A stretch of 9,329 nt of DNA from Actinomycetes bacterium (GCA_023423215.1 JAFAFZ010000295.1:1-9329), one strand, 5' to 3'. Positions 1 through 6,348 are shown, numbered from the stretch's first letter. Notes: generated by a model not told the origin, from the sequence alone. Numbers and translations: made by a program.

Positions 1-73
1 GTGCGGGGAAGCGGATCCGACCCCCTGCGCCCGGCACGGCCGAGGCGACGCCGCTGCCCGTCGGACCGTCCAT
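1..73 (-). CDS. Possible 5' end of a divergent minus-strand gene, cut by the window edge
   Basis: Reading leftward from an ATG at 73-71, 24 codons stay open to the edge (MDGPTGSGVASAVPGAGGRIRFPA is their translation, split here only by the window end), with mostly G or C in third positions. The support is the promoter context: on the minus strand a TACGAT hexamer at 86-81 lies 7 nt before the ATG, the geometry of a leaderless actinobacterial start and the same layout seen before two other genes in this window. The residues visible are too few and too low in complexity to name a product. A rival reading exists on the plus strand: one frame is open from position 3 to a TAG at 96-98 and could be the C-terminus of an upstream gene. 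Both frames share the same wobble positions, so composition cannot separate them. Confidence 0.35.
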   Translation of the reverse strand, partial: MDGPTGSGVASAVPGAGGRIRFPA

Positions 74-80
74 GCGGGCG

Positions 81-86
81 ATCGTA
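81..86 (-). promoter_or_regulatory. -10 element of a leaderless-type promoter for the left-edge minus gene
   Basis: On the minus strand the hexamer TACGAT (86-81) fits TAnnnT and is separated by 7 nt (CGCCCGC) from the ATG at 73. Seventeen bases upstream lies CGGACT (109-104), which keeps the GAC core of the TTGACA -35 box. If real, transcription would begin at or next to the start codon. On the plus strand TAGCCT at 96-101 could be a divergent -10 for the gene at 184, giving a leader of about 75 nt, but no -35 box is visible for it. Confidence 0.35.
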
Positions 87-149
87 GGCGCGCTGTAGCC
101 TCCAGTCCGCGCTCGCCGGCCGTCCCCGCCGAGGCACCGGGCGCGCGGC

Positions 150-167
150 ACGGGCTGCTGGGCCCGT
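150..167 (+). promoter_or_regulatory. Hairpin in the leader just upstream of the ribosome binding site
   Basis: ACGGGC (150-155) and GCCCGT (162-167) form a perfect 6-bp stem around a 6-nt loop, ending 7 nt before the GGAGG of the gene at 184. It could tune access to the ribosome binding site, or be the terminator stem of an upstream gene if one ends at 98. Short GC stems are common by chance at this composition, so confidence is low. Confidence 0.25.
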
Positions 168-174
168 CGACCAC

Positions 175-179
175 GGAGG
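175..179 (+). promoter_or_regulatory. Shine-Dalgarno GGAGG deciding the GTG start at 184
   Basis: A full GGAGG at 175-179 sits 4 nt before the GTG at 184. It is the clearest ribosome binding site for any rightward gene in this window, and contrasts with the SD-less starts at 4657 and 6437. Confidence 0.7.
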
Positions 180-183
180 CTCT

Positions 184-1656
184 GTGACGTCCAAGCGAAT
201 CGGCATCCTGGTCGTGGCGTACCACGCCGCGACGACCCTCGCAGAGGTGCTCGACCGCATCCCCGACGACTTCCGACCCTCGATCAGCTCGATCATCGTC
301 GGTGACGACCACAGCCAGGACCAGACGCACCTGGTGGCGGTCGGCTACCAGCAGATGGCACCCCACCTGCCACTGCACGTGACCCGCCACGAGCAGAACC
401 TCGGCTACGGCGGCAACCAGAAGTGGGGCTACCGGCAGGCGATCGAGCAGGACCTCGACGTCATCGTCCTGCTGCACGGCGACGGCCAGTACGCACCCGA
501 GCTGCTCCCCGACATGGTCGCCCCCCTGCTCGCGGACGAGGCGGACGCCGTGTTCGGGTCGCGCATGATGGACTCCGGCGGCGCACGCCGGGGCGGCATG
601 CCGCTCTACAAGTACGTCGGCAACCGCATCCTGACCACGGTCGAGAACGCCGTCGCCGGCGTCGAGCTGTCCGAGTGGCACTCGGGCTACCGGGCCTACT
701 CGGTCGCGGCGCTGCGCCAGCTGCCCTTCGAGCGCAACAGCGACGGCTTCGACTTCGACACCCAGATCATCCTGCAGCTGATCGAATCCGGTCAGCGCAT
801 CGCCGAGATCCCGATCCCGACCTACTACGGCGACGAGATCTCGCACGTGAACGGGCTCAAGTATGCGAAGGACATCACCGCCGAGGTGTTCCGCTACCGG
901 GCCCACAAGATGGGCTTCGGCACGGGCGAGCTCGCCTTCGCCAGCGACGCGTACGAGCAGAAGGACGGCGAGCAGTCCTCGCACCGCATCCTGACCTCGT
1001 GGCTCGGTCGGCGCGAACGGGCCCACGTCCTGGACCTCGGGTGCTCGGACGGCACCGTCGCAGAGGGCCTGCGCGCGCAGGGCCACCGGGTGACCGGCGT
1101 GGACCTGGCCGTGCACGACGGCGTGAAGGACCGCGTCGACCGCTTCGTGCAGGCCGACCTCGAGCAGGGCCTGCCGCCCGAGCTCGACGGGCCCTACGAC
1201 GTGGTGCTCGCCGCGGACGTGCTCGAGCACGTGCGCCGGCCCGACCTGCTGCTCGACCAGCTCCACGGCGTGCTCGCGCCCGGCGGCTCGGTGATCGTCA
1301 GCGTGCCGAACTTCGGCCACTGGTACCCACGCCTGCGCGTGGCGCTCGGACGGTTCGACTACGACCGCCGGGGCATCCTCGACGCCGACCACGTGCGCTT
1401 CTTCACCCGGCGCAGCTTCGAGCGGCTCGTATCGTCGCAGGGCTGGATCGTCGCTCGCCGCGACGCGACCGGCCTGCCCATCGAGGTCGCCGACCGGGGT
1501 GGCCGTGGACAGGACGTGGGTGCCAGCTCCGCGTCGCGCTGGATCGAGCGGCTCGATCGGACCGCCGTCGGCCTTCGTCCGCAGCTCTTCGGCTACCAGT
1601 TCCTCTACGAGTTGCGCCCGGACCCCGCCTGGACCCCGGAGCAGCTCGAGGCGTGA
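184..1656 (+). CDS. Bifunctional family 2 glycosyltransferase / SAM-dependent methyltransferase fusion
   Basis: A 490-residue soluble protein with two domains. Residues about 1-245 are a GT-A family 2 glycosyltransferase: the strand GILVVAYHA, the nucleotide-binding G40-D41-D42-H-S, the DxD region H98-G-D100-G-Q, G125-S-R, and the acceptor-side motif S167-G-Y-R. The first Asp of the usual DxDGQ is His here, which I believe is a recurrent variant of this GT2 subgroup. Residues about 275-440 are a class I methyltransferase of the Methyltransf_23/MetW-like type: motif I D284-L-G-C-S-D-G290, V304-D acidic end of strand 2, A344-D-V-L-E-H349, then PGGSVIVSVPN, and the HVRFFT motif. There is no signal peptide or membrane helix, so it should act in the cytosol. 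Family knowledge suggests transfer of a sugar from a nucleotide sugar to a lipid or polyprenyl phosphate carrier, with methylation of the glycan or its lipid product; substrates are unknown. The GTG at 184 follows a GGAGG, and the stop overlaps the next gene's GTG, so the two are probably one operon. Confidence 0.9.
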   Translation: MTSKRIGILVVAYHAATTLAEVLDRIPDDFRPSISSIIVGDDHSQDQTHLVAVGYQQMAPHLPLHVTRHEQNLGYGGNQKWGYRQAIEQDLDVIVLLHGDGQYAPELLPDMVAPLLADEADAVFGSRMMDSGGARRGGMPLYKYVGNRILTTVENAVAGVELSEWHSGYRAYSVAALRQLPFERNSDGFDFDTQIILQLIESGQRIAEIPIPTYYGDEISHVNGLKYAKDITAEVFRYRAHKMGFGTGELAFASDAYEQKDGEQSSHRILTSWLGRRERAHVLDLGCSDGTVAEGLRAQGHRVTGVDLAVHDGVKDRVDRFVQADLEQGLPPELDGPYDVVLAADVLEHVRRPDLLLDQLHGVLAPGGSVIVSVPNFGHWYPRLRVALGRFDYDRRGILDADHVRFFTRRSFERLVSSQGWIVARRDATGLPIEVADRGGRGQDVGASSASRWIERLDRTAVGLRPQLFGYQFLYELRPDPAWTPEQLEA

Positions 1657-3107
1657 GCAGCACCACCTCCGACGTCGCACGGGCCGCGACGCCGCGGCCG
1701 TCCTCCGGGGACGGCGCCACCGGACCCACCGCCTGGTGGCGTCGTCCGCGCACCGCCGCGGACCAGCGGTTCCTCGCCTGGCTCGGCGGCATCATGGGGC
1801 TCGGCCTGGCGGTGCGCCTCGCGTTCGTCCTGATCCGGCAGTCCCGCATCGAGCTCGGCGAGGGCGATGCGTTCTGGTACCACATGCAGGCCCGCCTGGT
1901 CGCGAACGGCAAGGGCTTCCTCAACCCGTTCGACTACTACCTGCACGGCGGGATCGAGCGCCCCGGCGCGGACCACCCACCCGGCTTCGTGGTGGTCCTG
2001 GCGGTGCTCGACCGGCTCGGCATCGACGGGCACCTCGCGCAGCGGGTGGTCATGTGCTTCGTCGGCACGATCTCGATCGCGGTGATCGGGATCGTCGGGC
2101 GACGCCTCGGCGGCAACCGCGTCGGGCTGATCGCCGCGCTCCTGGCCGCGGTGTATCCGAACATCTGGATCAACGACGGCATGTTGATGGTCGAGACGAT
2201 CGTCATCCTGGGCGTCTCGCTCGCGCTGTGGGCCATGTACCGCTACCTGGACCGGCCGACGAACTGGGCGGTCGTCGGCATCGCCGCGGCGCTGACCGTC
2301 GGGGCGATGGTCCGTCCCGAGGCGATCGTGCTGTTCCCCACGCTCGTCGTGCCGATGGTGCTCGCTCGACGCACGCTGTCGTGGGGGACGCGGTTCCGGC
2401 ACCTGGTGCTCGCCGCGCTGGTGCCGATCCTGAGCTTCGCTCCCTGGGTCGCGTACAACCTGAGCCGCTTCGAGAAGCCCGTGTACCTCTCGACGGGCGC
2501 CGGGCAGACCTTCGCCGTCGGCAACTGCGACCTGACGTTCTCGGGCGAGTACCTGGGCTACTGGACCCAGCGCTGCCTGCGGCCGCCGCACATCGATCCA
2601 CCGACGCAGGAGGACCCCTCCCTGCGCGATCCGGTGTACCAGGAGTACGCCTTCGACTACATCGCCGAGCACAAGGACGAGCTGCCGAAGGTGGTCGCGG
2701 CTCGCGTGGCGCGCATCTGGCACCTGTACCGGGTCGACCAGAGCCTCGGCCTGGACGGGTTCGTCGAGGGGCGGGAGGGCGGCCTGCCCGGCAACGGCTT
2801 CCGACTGATGCGAGAGGCCGTCTGGTCGTTCTACGCGCTCGCGCTGCTGGCGATCCCCGGCTTCGTGATCCTGCGACGGCGCCGTGTGCCGATCTACCCG
2901 CTGCTCGCACAGCCGATCCTGGCGACCTTCTCGGCGATCATCTCCTTCGGCATCACGCGCTACCGCACCGGTGCCGAGGTCGTGCTGGTCCTGGTCGCGG
3001 CGGTGACGATCGGCGCCATCTGGCACGCGCTCTTCGATCCGCCGGACCCGGTGGACCCGGCCGAACCGGTCGGCGCCACCGGCACGGTCGGCGCCACCGA
3101 CACCTGA
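1653..3107 (+). CDS. Multi-pass membrane glycosyltransferase, GT39/PMT (ArnT-like) family
   Basis: A 484-residue integral membrane protein. After a basic, Pro/Ser-rich cytosolic N-terminus (to about residue 35), a first helix (LAWLGGIMGLGLAVRLAFVLI) leads to an external loop with the GT-C acidic motif around G71-D72-A-F-W-Y, followed by GKGFLNP and A106-D-H-P-P-G111, which are typical of PMT_2/ArnT enzymes that use polyprenyl-phosphate sugars as donors. About ten further hydrophobic segments follow. An external loop contains N291-C292-D and C308, likely a disulfide pair. Residues 464-484 form a short Pro/Asp/Gly-Thr tail. The start is the GTG at 1653, inside the stop of the methyltransferase fusion (GTGA), so translation is probably coupled; a start further upstream would read through the fusion gene. 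It probably transfers a lipid-linked sugar to an extracytoplasmic acceptor, and the upstream enzyme may make or modify that lipid. The acceptor (protein, lipid or glycan) cannot be told. Confidence 0.85.
   Translation: MSSTTSDVARAATPRPSSGDGATGPTAWWRRPRTAADQRFLAWLGGIMGLGLAVRLAFVLIRQSRIELGEGDAFWYHMQARLVANGKGFLNPFDYYLHGGIERPGADHPPGFVVVLAVLDRLGIDGHLAQRVVMCFVGTISIAVIGIVGRRLGGNRVGLIAALLAAVYPNIWINDGMLMVETIVILGVSLALWAMYRYLDRPTNWAVVGIAAALTVGAMVRPEAIVLFPTLVVPMVLARRTLSWGTRFRHLVLAALVPILSFAPWVAYNLSRFEKPVYLSTGAGQTFAVGNCDLTFSGEYLGYWTQRCLRPPHIDPPTQEDPSLRDPVYQEYAFDYIAEHKDELPKVVAARVARIWHLYRVDQSLGLDGFVEGREGGLPGNGFRLMREAVWSFYALALLAIPGFVILRRRRVPIYPLLAQPILATFSAIISFGITRYRTGAEVVLVLVAAVTIGAIWHALFDPPDPVDPAEPVGATGTVGATDT
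3068..3103 (+). repeat. Two-copy 18-bp direct repeat in the C-terminal tail of the GT39 gene
   Basis: Two adjacent 18-bp units (3068-3085 and 3086-3103) differ at one base and encode VGATGT then VGATDT at the extreme C-terminus. Each contains the palindrome GGCGCC. This looks like a recent slippage duplication in an unconstrained tail. Confidence 0.8.
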
Positions 3108-3121
3108 CCCCCGCACGATCC

Positions 3122-3172
3122 CGAGATCTGGCCGCCCAGCGAGGCGACACCTCGGCGGACCGCCAGATCTCG
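3122..3172. terminator. Large inverted repeat between convergent genes, probable bidirectional terminator
   Basis: CGAGATCTGGC (3122-3132) and GCCAGATCTCG (3162-3172) are perfect 11-bp inverted arms. Inside the loop a second perfect stem, CGAGG (3140-3144) with CCTCG (3150-3154), closes on CGACA. It occupies the 89-bp gap between the stop of the rightward GT39 gene (3107) and the stop of the leftward DUF2304 gene (3197), where a shared terminator is expected. No T-tract follows on either strand, so classical intrinsic termination is not assured; actinobacterial terminators often lack one. It could also be one copy of a dispersed intergenic palindrome. Confidence 0.55.
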
Positions 3173-3196
3173 CGTCAGTCGTCCGCTGTGGGGCAG

Positions 3197-3799
3197 TCAG
3201 CCAGCTGCGGGGTCGTCCGAGATGGGGTCGTCCGCGGTCGGGTCGGTCCCGGGCTCAGCGGTCCCAGGCACTGCGGTTCCAGGCACTGCGGTCCCAGGCA
3301 CTGTGGTTCCAGGCGCTGCGACGGCGCCCGGGATGCGCTCGGGCGGTGGCCGACCCTCGCGCAGCGCGTCCATCGCGGCATCGTGCGCCGCCTGGAGCAG
3401 CGCGACGTCCTCGGCGAGGGTGCGGATGCGCTCCTCGTTGCGCGAGAACTCCCACGAGAAGTGCACGACGATCAGGAACAGGAAGCCCACGGCCAGGATC
3501 AGGAACGTGGCGGGCGGGTAGTAGACCCCGGCCGCCTTCGAGACCCGGTCGAGCAGCCCCGGGAACACCGCGACGGTGGCGAGCGCCAGGGCCACGACGA
3601 TCCACAGCAGCGAGTACTTGCTGCGCAGCTTGTGCCGGCGCACCAGGCGGATGATGAACACGACGCTCAGCAGCGTCACGACGACGACGAAGACGTGGGC
3701 GCGTGTGGTCAGCGCGCCGTCGCCCACCGGGTCGGCGTCGGCCTCGGCGAGCAGCCGGGACAGGGGAGCGAGCGTCGCTCCGGCGATCGAGCCGATCAC
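3197..3799 (-). CDS. DUF2304-family small membrane protein
   Basis: A 200-residue protein. Three membrane segments are clear: about 35-53 (HVFVVVVTLLSVVFIIRLV), 62-83 and 95-116. The cytosolic RRHKLRSKYSLLW linker and the short loop F79-P-G-L-L lead to a heptad-like helix at 119-146 (RNEERIRTLAEDVALL), as in DUF2304. From residue 157 the tail is low complexity, with PGT-A/T-V repeats ending in an acidic stretch. DUF2304 proteins are often encoded next to dolichol-phosphate-mannose-synthase-like GT2 genes; the likely role is as a membrane partner of that enzyme, but the biochemical function is not established. The GTG at 3799 overlaps the upstream glycosyltransferase stop as GTGA, which fixes the start and implies coupled translation. 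About 30 residues precede the first helix, longer than strictly needed; a GTG at residue 25 is a weaker alternative start. Confidence 0.85.
   Translation of the reverse strand: MIGSIAGATLAPLSRLLAEADADPVGDGALTTRAHVFVVVVTLLSVVFIIRLVRRHKLRSKYSLLWIVVALALATVAVFPGLLDRVSKAAGVYYPPATFLILAVGFLFLIVVHFSWEFSRNEERIRTLAEDVALLQAAHDAAMDALREGRPPPERIPGAVAAPGTTVPGTAVPGTAVPGTAEPGTDPTADDPISDDPAAG
3258..3317 (-). repeat. Four tandem 15-bp repeats encoding PGTAV units in the DUF2304 tail
   Basis: On the plus strand the units are GCGGTCCCAGGCACT (3258-3272), the same with GTT (3273-3287), the first form again (3288-3302), and a diverged GTGGTTCCAGGCGCT (3303-3317). A more degenerate unit may precede them at 3243-3257. 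GTC and GTT alternate between units, hinting that a 30-bp pair was duplicated. In the gene's frame they encode V-P-G-T-A/T repeats at about residues 163-182. The 15-bp period keeps the frame, so copy number can vary without breaking the gene. Confidence 0.9.
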
Positions 3800-4602
3800 G
3801 TCGCCGCCCCGTCCCCGACGGGCTGCGGCCGGCGCCGGCTGGCCCTGGTCAACATGGTGAACATGACCCGCACGTAGTGGTAGATCAGCTTGAACCGGAC
3901 GGCGGACGGGCTGCCGCCCGCACGCTGGTGCATCTCGACGGGCACCTCGGCGATGCGGAAGCCCTCGTAGTTGGCGGCCAGCAGCGCCTCGACGGACTCC
4001 ATGTACTCGGACGGGTAGCTGCGTGCGAAGTACTCGAGCACGGGCCGCCCGAACGCCCGGAAGCCCGAGCTCGTGTCGGTGAACGTGCGGCCCGACAGCA
4101 GGCGCATCGTGAACTGGAGCAGCTGCATCGCGCCGCGGCGGGTGCGGCCGACCTCGTAGGAGTTCGTGCGCGCGAAGCGGCTCCCGACCACGAAGTCGGC
4201 CCCGTCGAGCGCCGCGAGCAGGACCGGGATCATCGCCGGGTCGTGCTGGCCGTCCGCGTCGAGCTGCACGCCCGCGTCGTAGCCCTGGGCGACGGCGTAG
4301 CGGAACCCGGTGCGCAGGGCGCCGCCGATGCCCAGGTTGAACGGCAGGCTGAGCACGGTGACCCCGGCCGCCCGGGCGACCGCGGCGGTGTCGTCGGTCG
4401 AGCCGTCGTCCACCACCACCACGTCGCACTCCGGCACCGCCCGCGCGAGCGAGGCCAGCACGGCCGGCAGCGTCGTCGCCTCGTTGAGCGCGGGGATGAT
4501 GACCAGGACGCGGATCGTGTTCCTCCGGGGGACGCGCGGACGCTTCACCTTGGCACATCGGCTCCACCAGCCGGGAGACCGGCGCCTTCGCTGCCGGTCC
4601 AC
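3796..4602 (-). CDS. Family 2 glycosyltransferase, polyprenyl-phosphate-sugar synthase type
   Basis: A GT-A glycosyltransferase of 268 residues from the GTG at 4602. The core starts at about residue 30: VLVIIPALNEA, V64-D65-D66-G-S-T-D-D-T, N89-L-G-I-G-G, the metal-binding D115-A-D117-G-Q-H-D-P, G140-S-R-F, and T175-D-T-S-S-G-F-R. This matches the DPM1-like group that moves a sugar from a nucleotide sugar to polyprenyl phosphate on the inner membrane face. There is no membrane helix, so membrane docking may come from the DUF2304 protein overlapping it downstream. The start is uncertain. The GTG at 4602 adds 29 basic, probably unconserved residues; a GTG at 4548 gives a shorter leader. Neither has a good Shine-Dalgarno. 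A strong GGAGG lies at 4527-4523, 6 nt before an ATC codon that falls exactly where the conserved domain begins. The sugar is unknown. Confidence 0.88.
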   Translation of the reverse strand: MDRQRRRRSPGWWSRCAKVKRPRVPRRNTIRVLVIIPALNEATTLPAVLASLARAVPECDVVVVDDGSTDDTAAVARAAGVTVLSLPFNLGIGGALRTGFRYAVAQGYDAGVQLDADGQHDPAMIPVLLAALDGADFVVGSRFARTNSYEVGRTRRGAMQLLQFTMRLLSGRTFTDTSSGFRAFGRPVLEYFARSYPSEYMESVEALLAANYEGFRIAEVPVEMHQRAGGSPSAVRFKLIYHYVRVMFTMLTRASRRRPQPVGDGAAT

Positions 4603-4612
4603 GGTGGGCGTC

Positions 4613-4618
4613 TATGGT
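4613..4618 (+). promoter_or_regulatory. -10 element TATGGT of a leaderless-type promoter
   Basis: TATGGT (4613-4618) fits TAnnnT and is followed by a 6-nt spacer (CGTGCG) and GTG at 4625, the same geometry as the promoter at 6425. No convincing -35 box is seen. The predicted transcript would begin at or near 4625, placing the 11-codon ORF at its 5' end and the membrane protein gene after it. On the opposite strand a weak CATAGA (4616-4611) stands 8 nt before the GTG at 4602 of the divergent glycosyltransferase, so two divergent -10 elements could overlap here. Confidence 0.5.
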
Positions 4619-4624
4619 CGTGCG

Positions 4625-4660
4625 GTGCTCGTGACGCTCCTTCGCCGCCCGTCCGCATGA
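4625..4660 (+). CDS. Putative leaderless 11-residue upstream ORF (leader peptide)
   Basis: GTG at 4625 opens an 11-codon frame, MLVTLLRRPSA if the GTG is read as Met, ending in TGA at 4658-4660. That stop overlaps the ATG of the downstream membrane protein gene in an ATGA junction. The GTG stands 6 nt after the TATGGT hexamer, so it would be the first codon of a leaderless mRNA. The downstream ATG has no Shine-Dalgarno, so it would plausibly be reached by terminating and reinitiating ribosomes. The peptide is too short for homology and might act only through its translation. It is also possible that the frame is a chance opening and the ATG is used directly. The junction and spacing are seen; the translation is inferred. 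Confidence 0.4.
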   Translation: MLVTLLRRPSA

Positions 4661-6348
4661 GCGGCGGCACCTCCGTCACCCTCTCGCCCCGGACCCGCGA
4701 CCTGCTCTCGCTGGGGATCGTCGCGATCGTCCTCCTGCTCCCCGTCTGGGGCCTCCTGCGCTACCAGGGCCCGCCGATGGAAGAGGGGTTCATGCTCGCC
4801 TTCCCCGAGCAGATCCTGAACGGGCGCTTCCCGCACCGCGACTTCCTGCACCTGTACGGGCCCGGGTCGCTGTACGTGCTGGCCGCCGTGTACGGCGTCT
4901 TCGGCACGAGCCTGCTCCTCGAGCGCCTGGTCGGCCTGCTCCAGCACGCGGGGGTCGCGTTCGGCCTGTTCGCGCTGCTGCGGCCCTTCGGCCGGCGCAT
5001 CGCCACGACCTCGGCGGTCATCTCGATCCTCCTGCTCATCGGTCCCGGCGGGCTCTCGGCGATGGCCTGGAACGGCGCGCTGGCGCTGGCGGTCTGCAGC
5101 CTCGCCGTCGCCACCGCCGCCGGACGCCGGGCGCCCGATCGCAGCGCCACCGCACCGCTCGTGGTCGCGGGCGTGCTCGCCGGCGCCGCGCTGCTGTACC
5201 GCCCGGACATGGTCCTCGCGGTCGGGGCCGGGATCGGCCTGGTCCTGTGGGACCTGCCGAAGCAGCGCCGGATCCCGCTCGCCGCCGGCGCGGTCGCCAC
5301 GCTCCTGCTCTACGTCCCGCACCTGCTGATCTCGGGCATCGGCAACTCGATCCGGGGCATGTTCCTCGAGCCGGTCTTCGACCTGCGTGGCGGCCGGTCG
5401 CTGCCGGTGCCGCCGTCCTGGGACCGCATCGACGGGTTCCTCCAGCGGGCGGGGACGCTGCGCACCGACGGCTGGGCGCTGCCGATGCCGGCGATCTCGC
5501 AGCAGATCGCCCTGTGGTTCTGGCTCGTGCCGATCTCGATCCTGGTCGTGCTCGTCGCGGCGTGGCGGCTGCGTCGTCGTGAGCGGGGCAGCGACCGGGC
5601 GCGGGTCCTGTGGCCCGCCGCGTGGTTCGCCGCCGCGCTGCTGCCCCAGGCGATGCAGCGCCCGGACACCACGCACCTGGCGTGGGTCACCGGCATCTCG
5701 TTCGCGCTGCTGGTCCCCGCCGTGTCCACGCTGCTCGAGGAGCTGCGTCCCTCGTGGGGATCGGTGCCGCGCTACCTGTGCGGCGCCGGCGCCGTGGCCG
5801 CGATCCTGCTCGTCGTCATCCCGTTCTACCCGGCGCGTACCTACGTCGACCTGGTCGCCCAGACCTTCGGGCACAACCGGTTCGGCTCGCCGATCACGGT
5901 GGGGGACCGGACCTTCTACTTCGGCAGCGCCGAGGGCGCCGACCAGGCCCAGCAGGTGGCCGACGTGCTGGCTGAGGAGTCCGAGCCGGGCGAACGCCTG
6001 ATCGCGGGACCCACGGACCTGTCCCGAACCAACTACAACGACTCGTTCTTCTACTTCCTGTTCCCCGACCTGGTGCCCGGCACCCGGTACATCGAGATGG
6101 ACCCCGGCATCGCCAACACCGAGGAGTCCGGCCTGGCCGACGAGCTGCGCGAGAACGACTGGCTGATCCTGTCGCGGTCCTCGGACCTGTGGAACGAGCC
6201 GAACGAGAGCGCCCGGGCGGGCTCACCGGAGCCGAACGAGGTCGTGCGGGACCAGTACTGCACGGTCGTCGACGCCGGGGACTTCCAGCTCCTGGTCAAC
6301 ACCGGGAACGGGCGTGGCGACGCCCTGTGCGCCGCGGACGGGACCTGA
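4657..6348 (+). CDS. Polytopic GT-C-like membrane protein, probable lipid-sugar-dependent glycosyltransferase
   Basis: A 563-residue protein with about ten hydrophobic segments between residues 14 and 400, then an extracytoplasmic C-terminal region of about 160 residues. After the first helix (LLSLGIVAIVLLLPVWGLL) an external loop carries M41-E42-E43-G44, followed by ILNGRFPHRDF (53-63) and Y67-G-P-G. This arrangement of an acidic E/D-E-G motif and a G-x-x-P-x-R-D-F motif is typical of PMT_2/GT39-related GT-C proteins, where the acidic residues serve in catalysis or metal binding. The C-terminal part is acidic and holds two cysteines, C535 and C558, that could pair. I cannot name a closer family. 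The ATG at 4657 is chosen because the first helix follows within 15 residues and longer in-frame starts would read antisense through the divergent glycosyltransferase. It lacks a Shine-Dalgarno and overlaps the short upstream ORF. It probably transfers a polyprenyl-linked sugar outside the membrane; the Ppm1-like enzyme downstream is a likely donor source. Confidence 0.8.
   Translation: MSGGTSVTLSPRTRDLLSLGIVAIVLLLPVWGLLRYQGPPMEEGFMLAFPEQILNGRFPHRDFLHLYGPGSLYVLAAVYGVFGTSLLLERLVGLLQHAGVAFGLFALLRPFGRRIATTSAVISILLLIGPGGLSAMAWNGALALAVCSLAVATAAGRRAPDRSATAPLVVAGVLAGAALLYRPDMVLAVGAGIGLVLWDLPKQRRIPLAAGAVATLLLYVPHLLISGIGNSIRGMFLEPVFDLRGGRSLPVPPSWDRIDGFLQRAGTLRTDGWALPMPAISQQIALWFWLVPISILVVLVAAWRLRRRERGSDRARVLWPAAWFAAALLPQAMQRPDTTHLAWVTGISFALLVPAVSTLLEELRPSWGSVPRYLCGAGAVAAILLVVIPFYPARTYVDLVAQTFGHNRFGSPITVGDRTFYFGSAEGADQAQQVADVLAEESEPGERLIAGPTDLSRTNYNDSFFYFLFPDLVPGTRYIEMDPGIANTEESGLADELRENDWLILSRSSDLWNEPNESARAGSPEPNEVVRDQYCTVVDAGDFQLLVNTGNGRGDALCAADGT

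Noticed and set aside
12..23. The 12-mer CGGATCCGACCC occurs at 12-23 and again at 6369-6380, both upstream of glycosyltransferase genes
   Set aside because: Exact 12-mer matches are expected by chance several times in a window of this length and GC content, and the flanks do not align.
470..500. HGDGQ instead of DxDGQ in the GT2 domain as a sign of inactivation
   Set aside because: The second Asp, the nucleotide-binding Asp pair and all other motifs are intact, and I believe His at this place recurs in this GT2 subgroup.
423..1652. In-frame extension of the GT39 gene upstream of 1653
   Set aside because: It overlaps the fusion gene in another frame and is Arg/Pro-rich shadow sequence; the GTGA overlap at 1653 is the natural start.
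1605..3116. Long minus-strand open frame (503 codons) opposite the GT39 gene
   Set aside because: The translation is rich in Asp, Arg, Gln and His without domains, typical of the antisense of a GC-rich membrane protein gene; the plus strand has clear helices and family motifs.
3258..3317. Tandem repeats as a CRISPR array
   Set aside because: The 15-bp units are directly adjacent with no spacers and lie in a coding frame.
3703..4656. In-frame plus-strand extension of the 4657 gene by 318 codons
   Set aside because: It runs antisense through the GT2 gene, is low-complexity Arg/Ala/Gly sequence, and the membrane protein's first helix begins right after the ATG at 4657.
4612..5874. Minus-strand open frame of 420 codons opposite the polytopic membrane protein
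   Set aside because: Gln/Asp/Arg/His-rich antisense shadow with no motifs.
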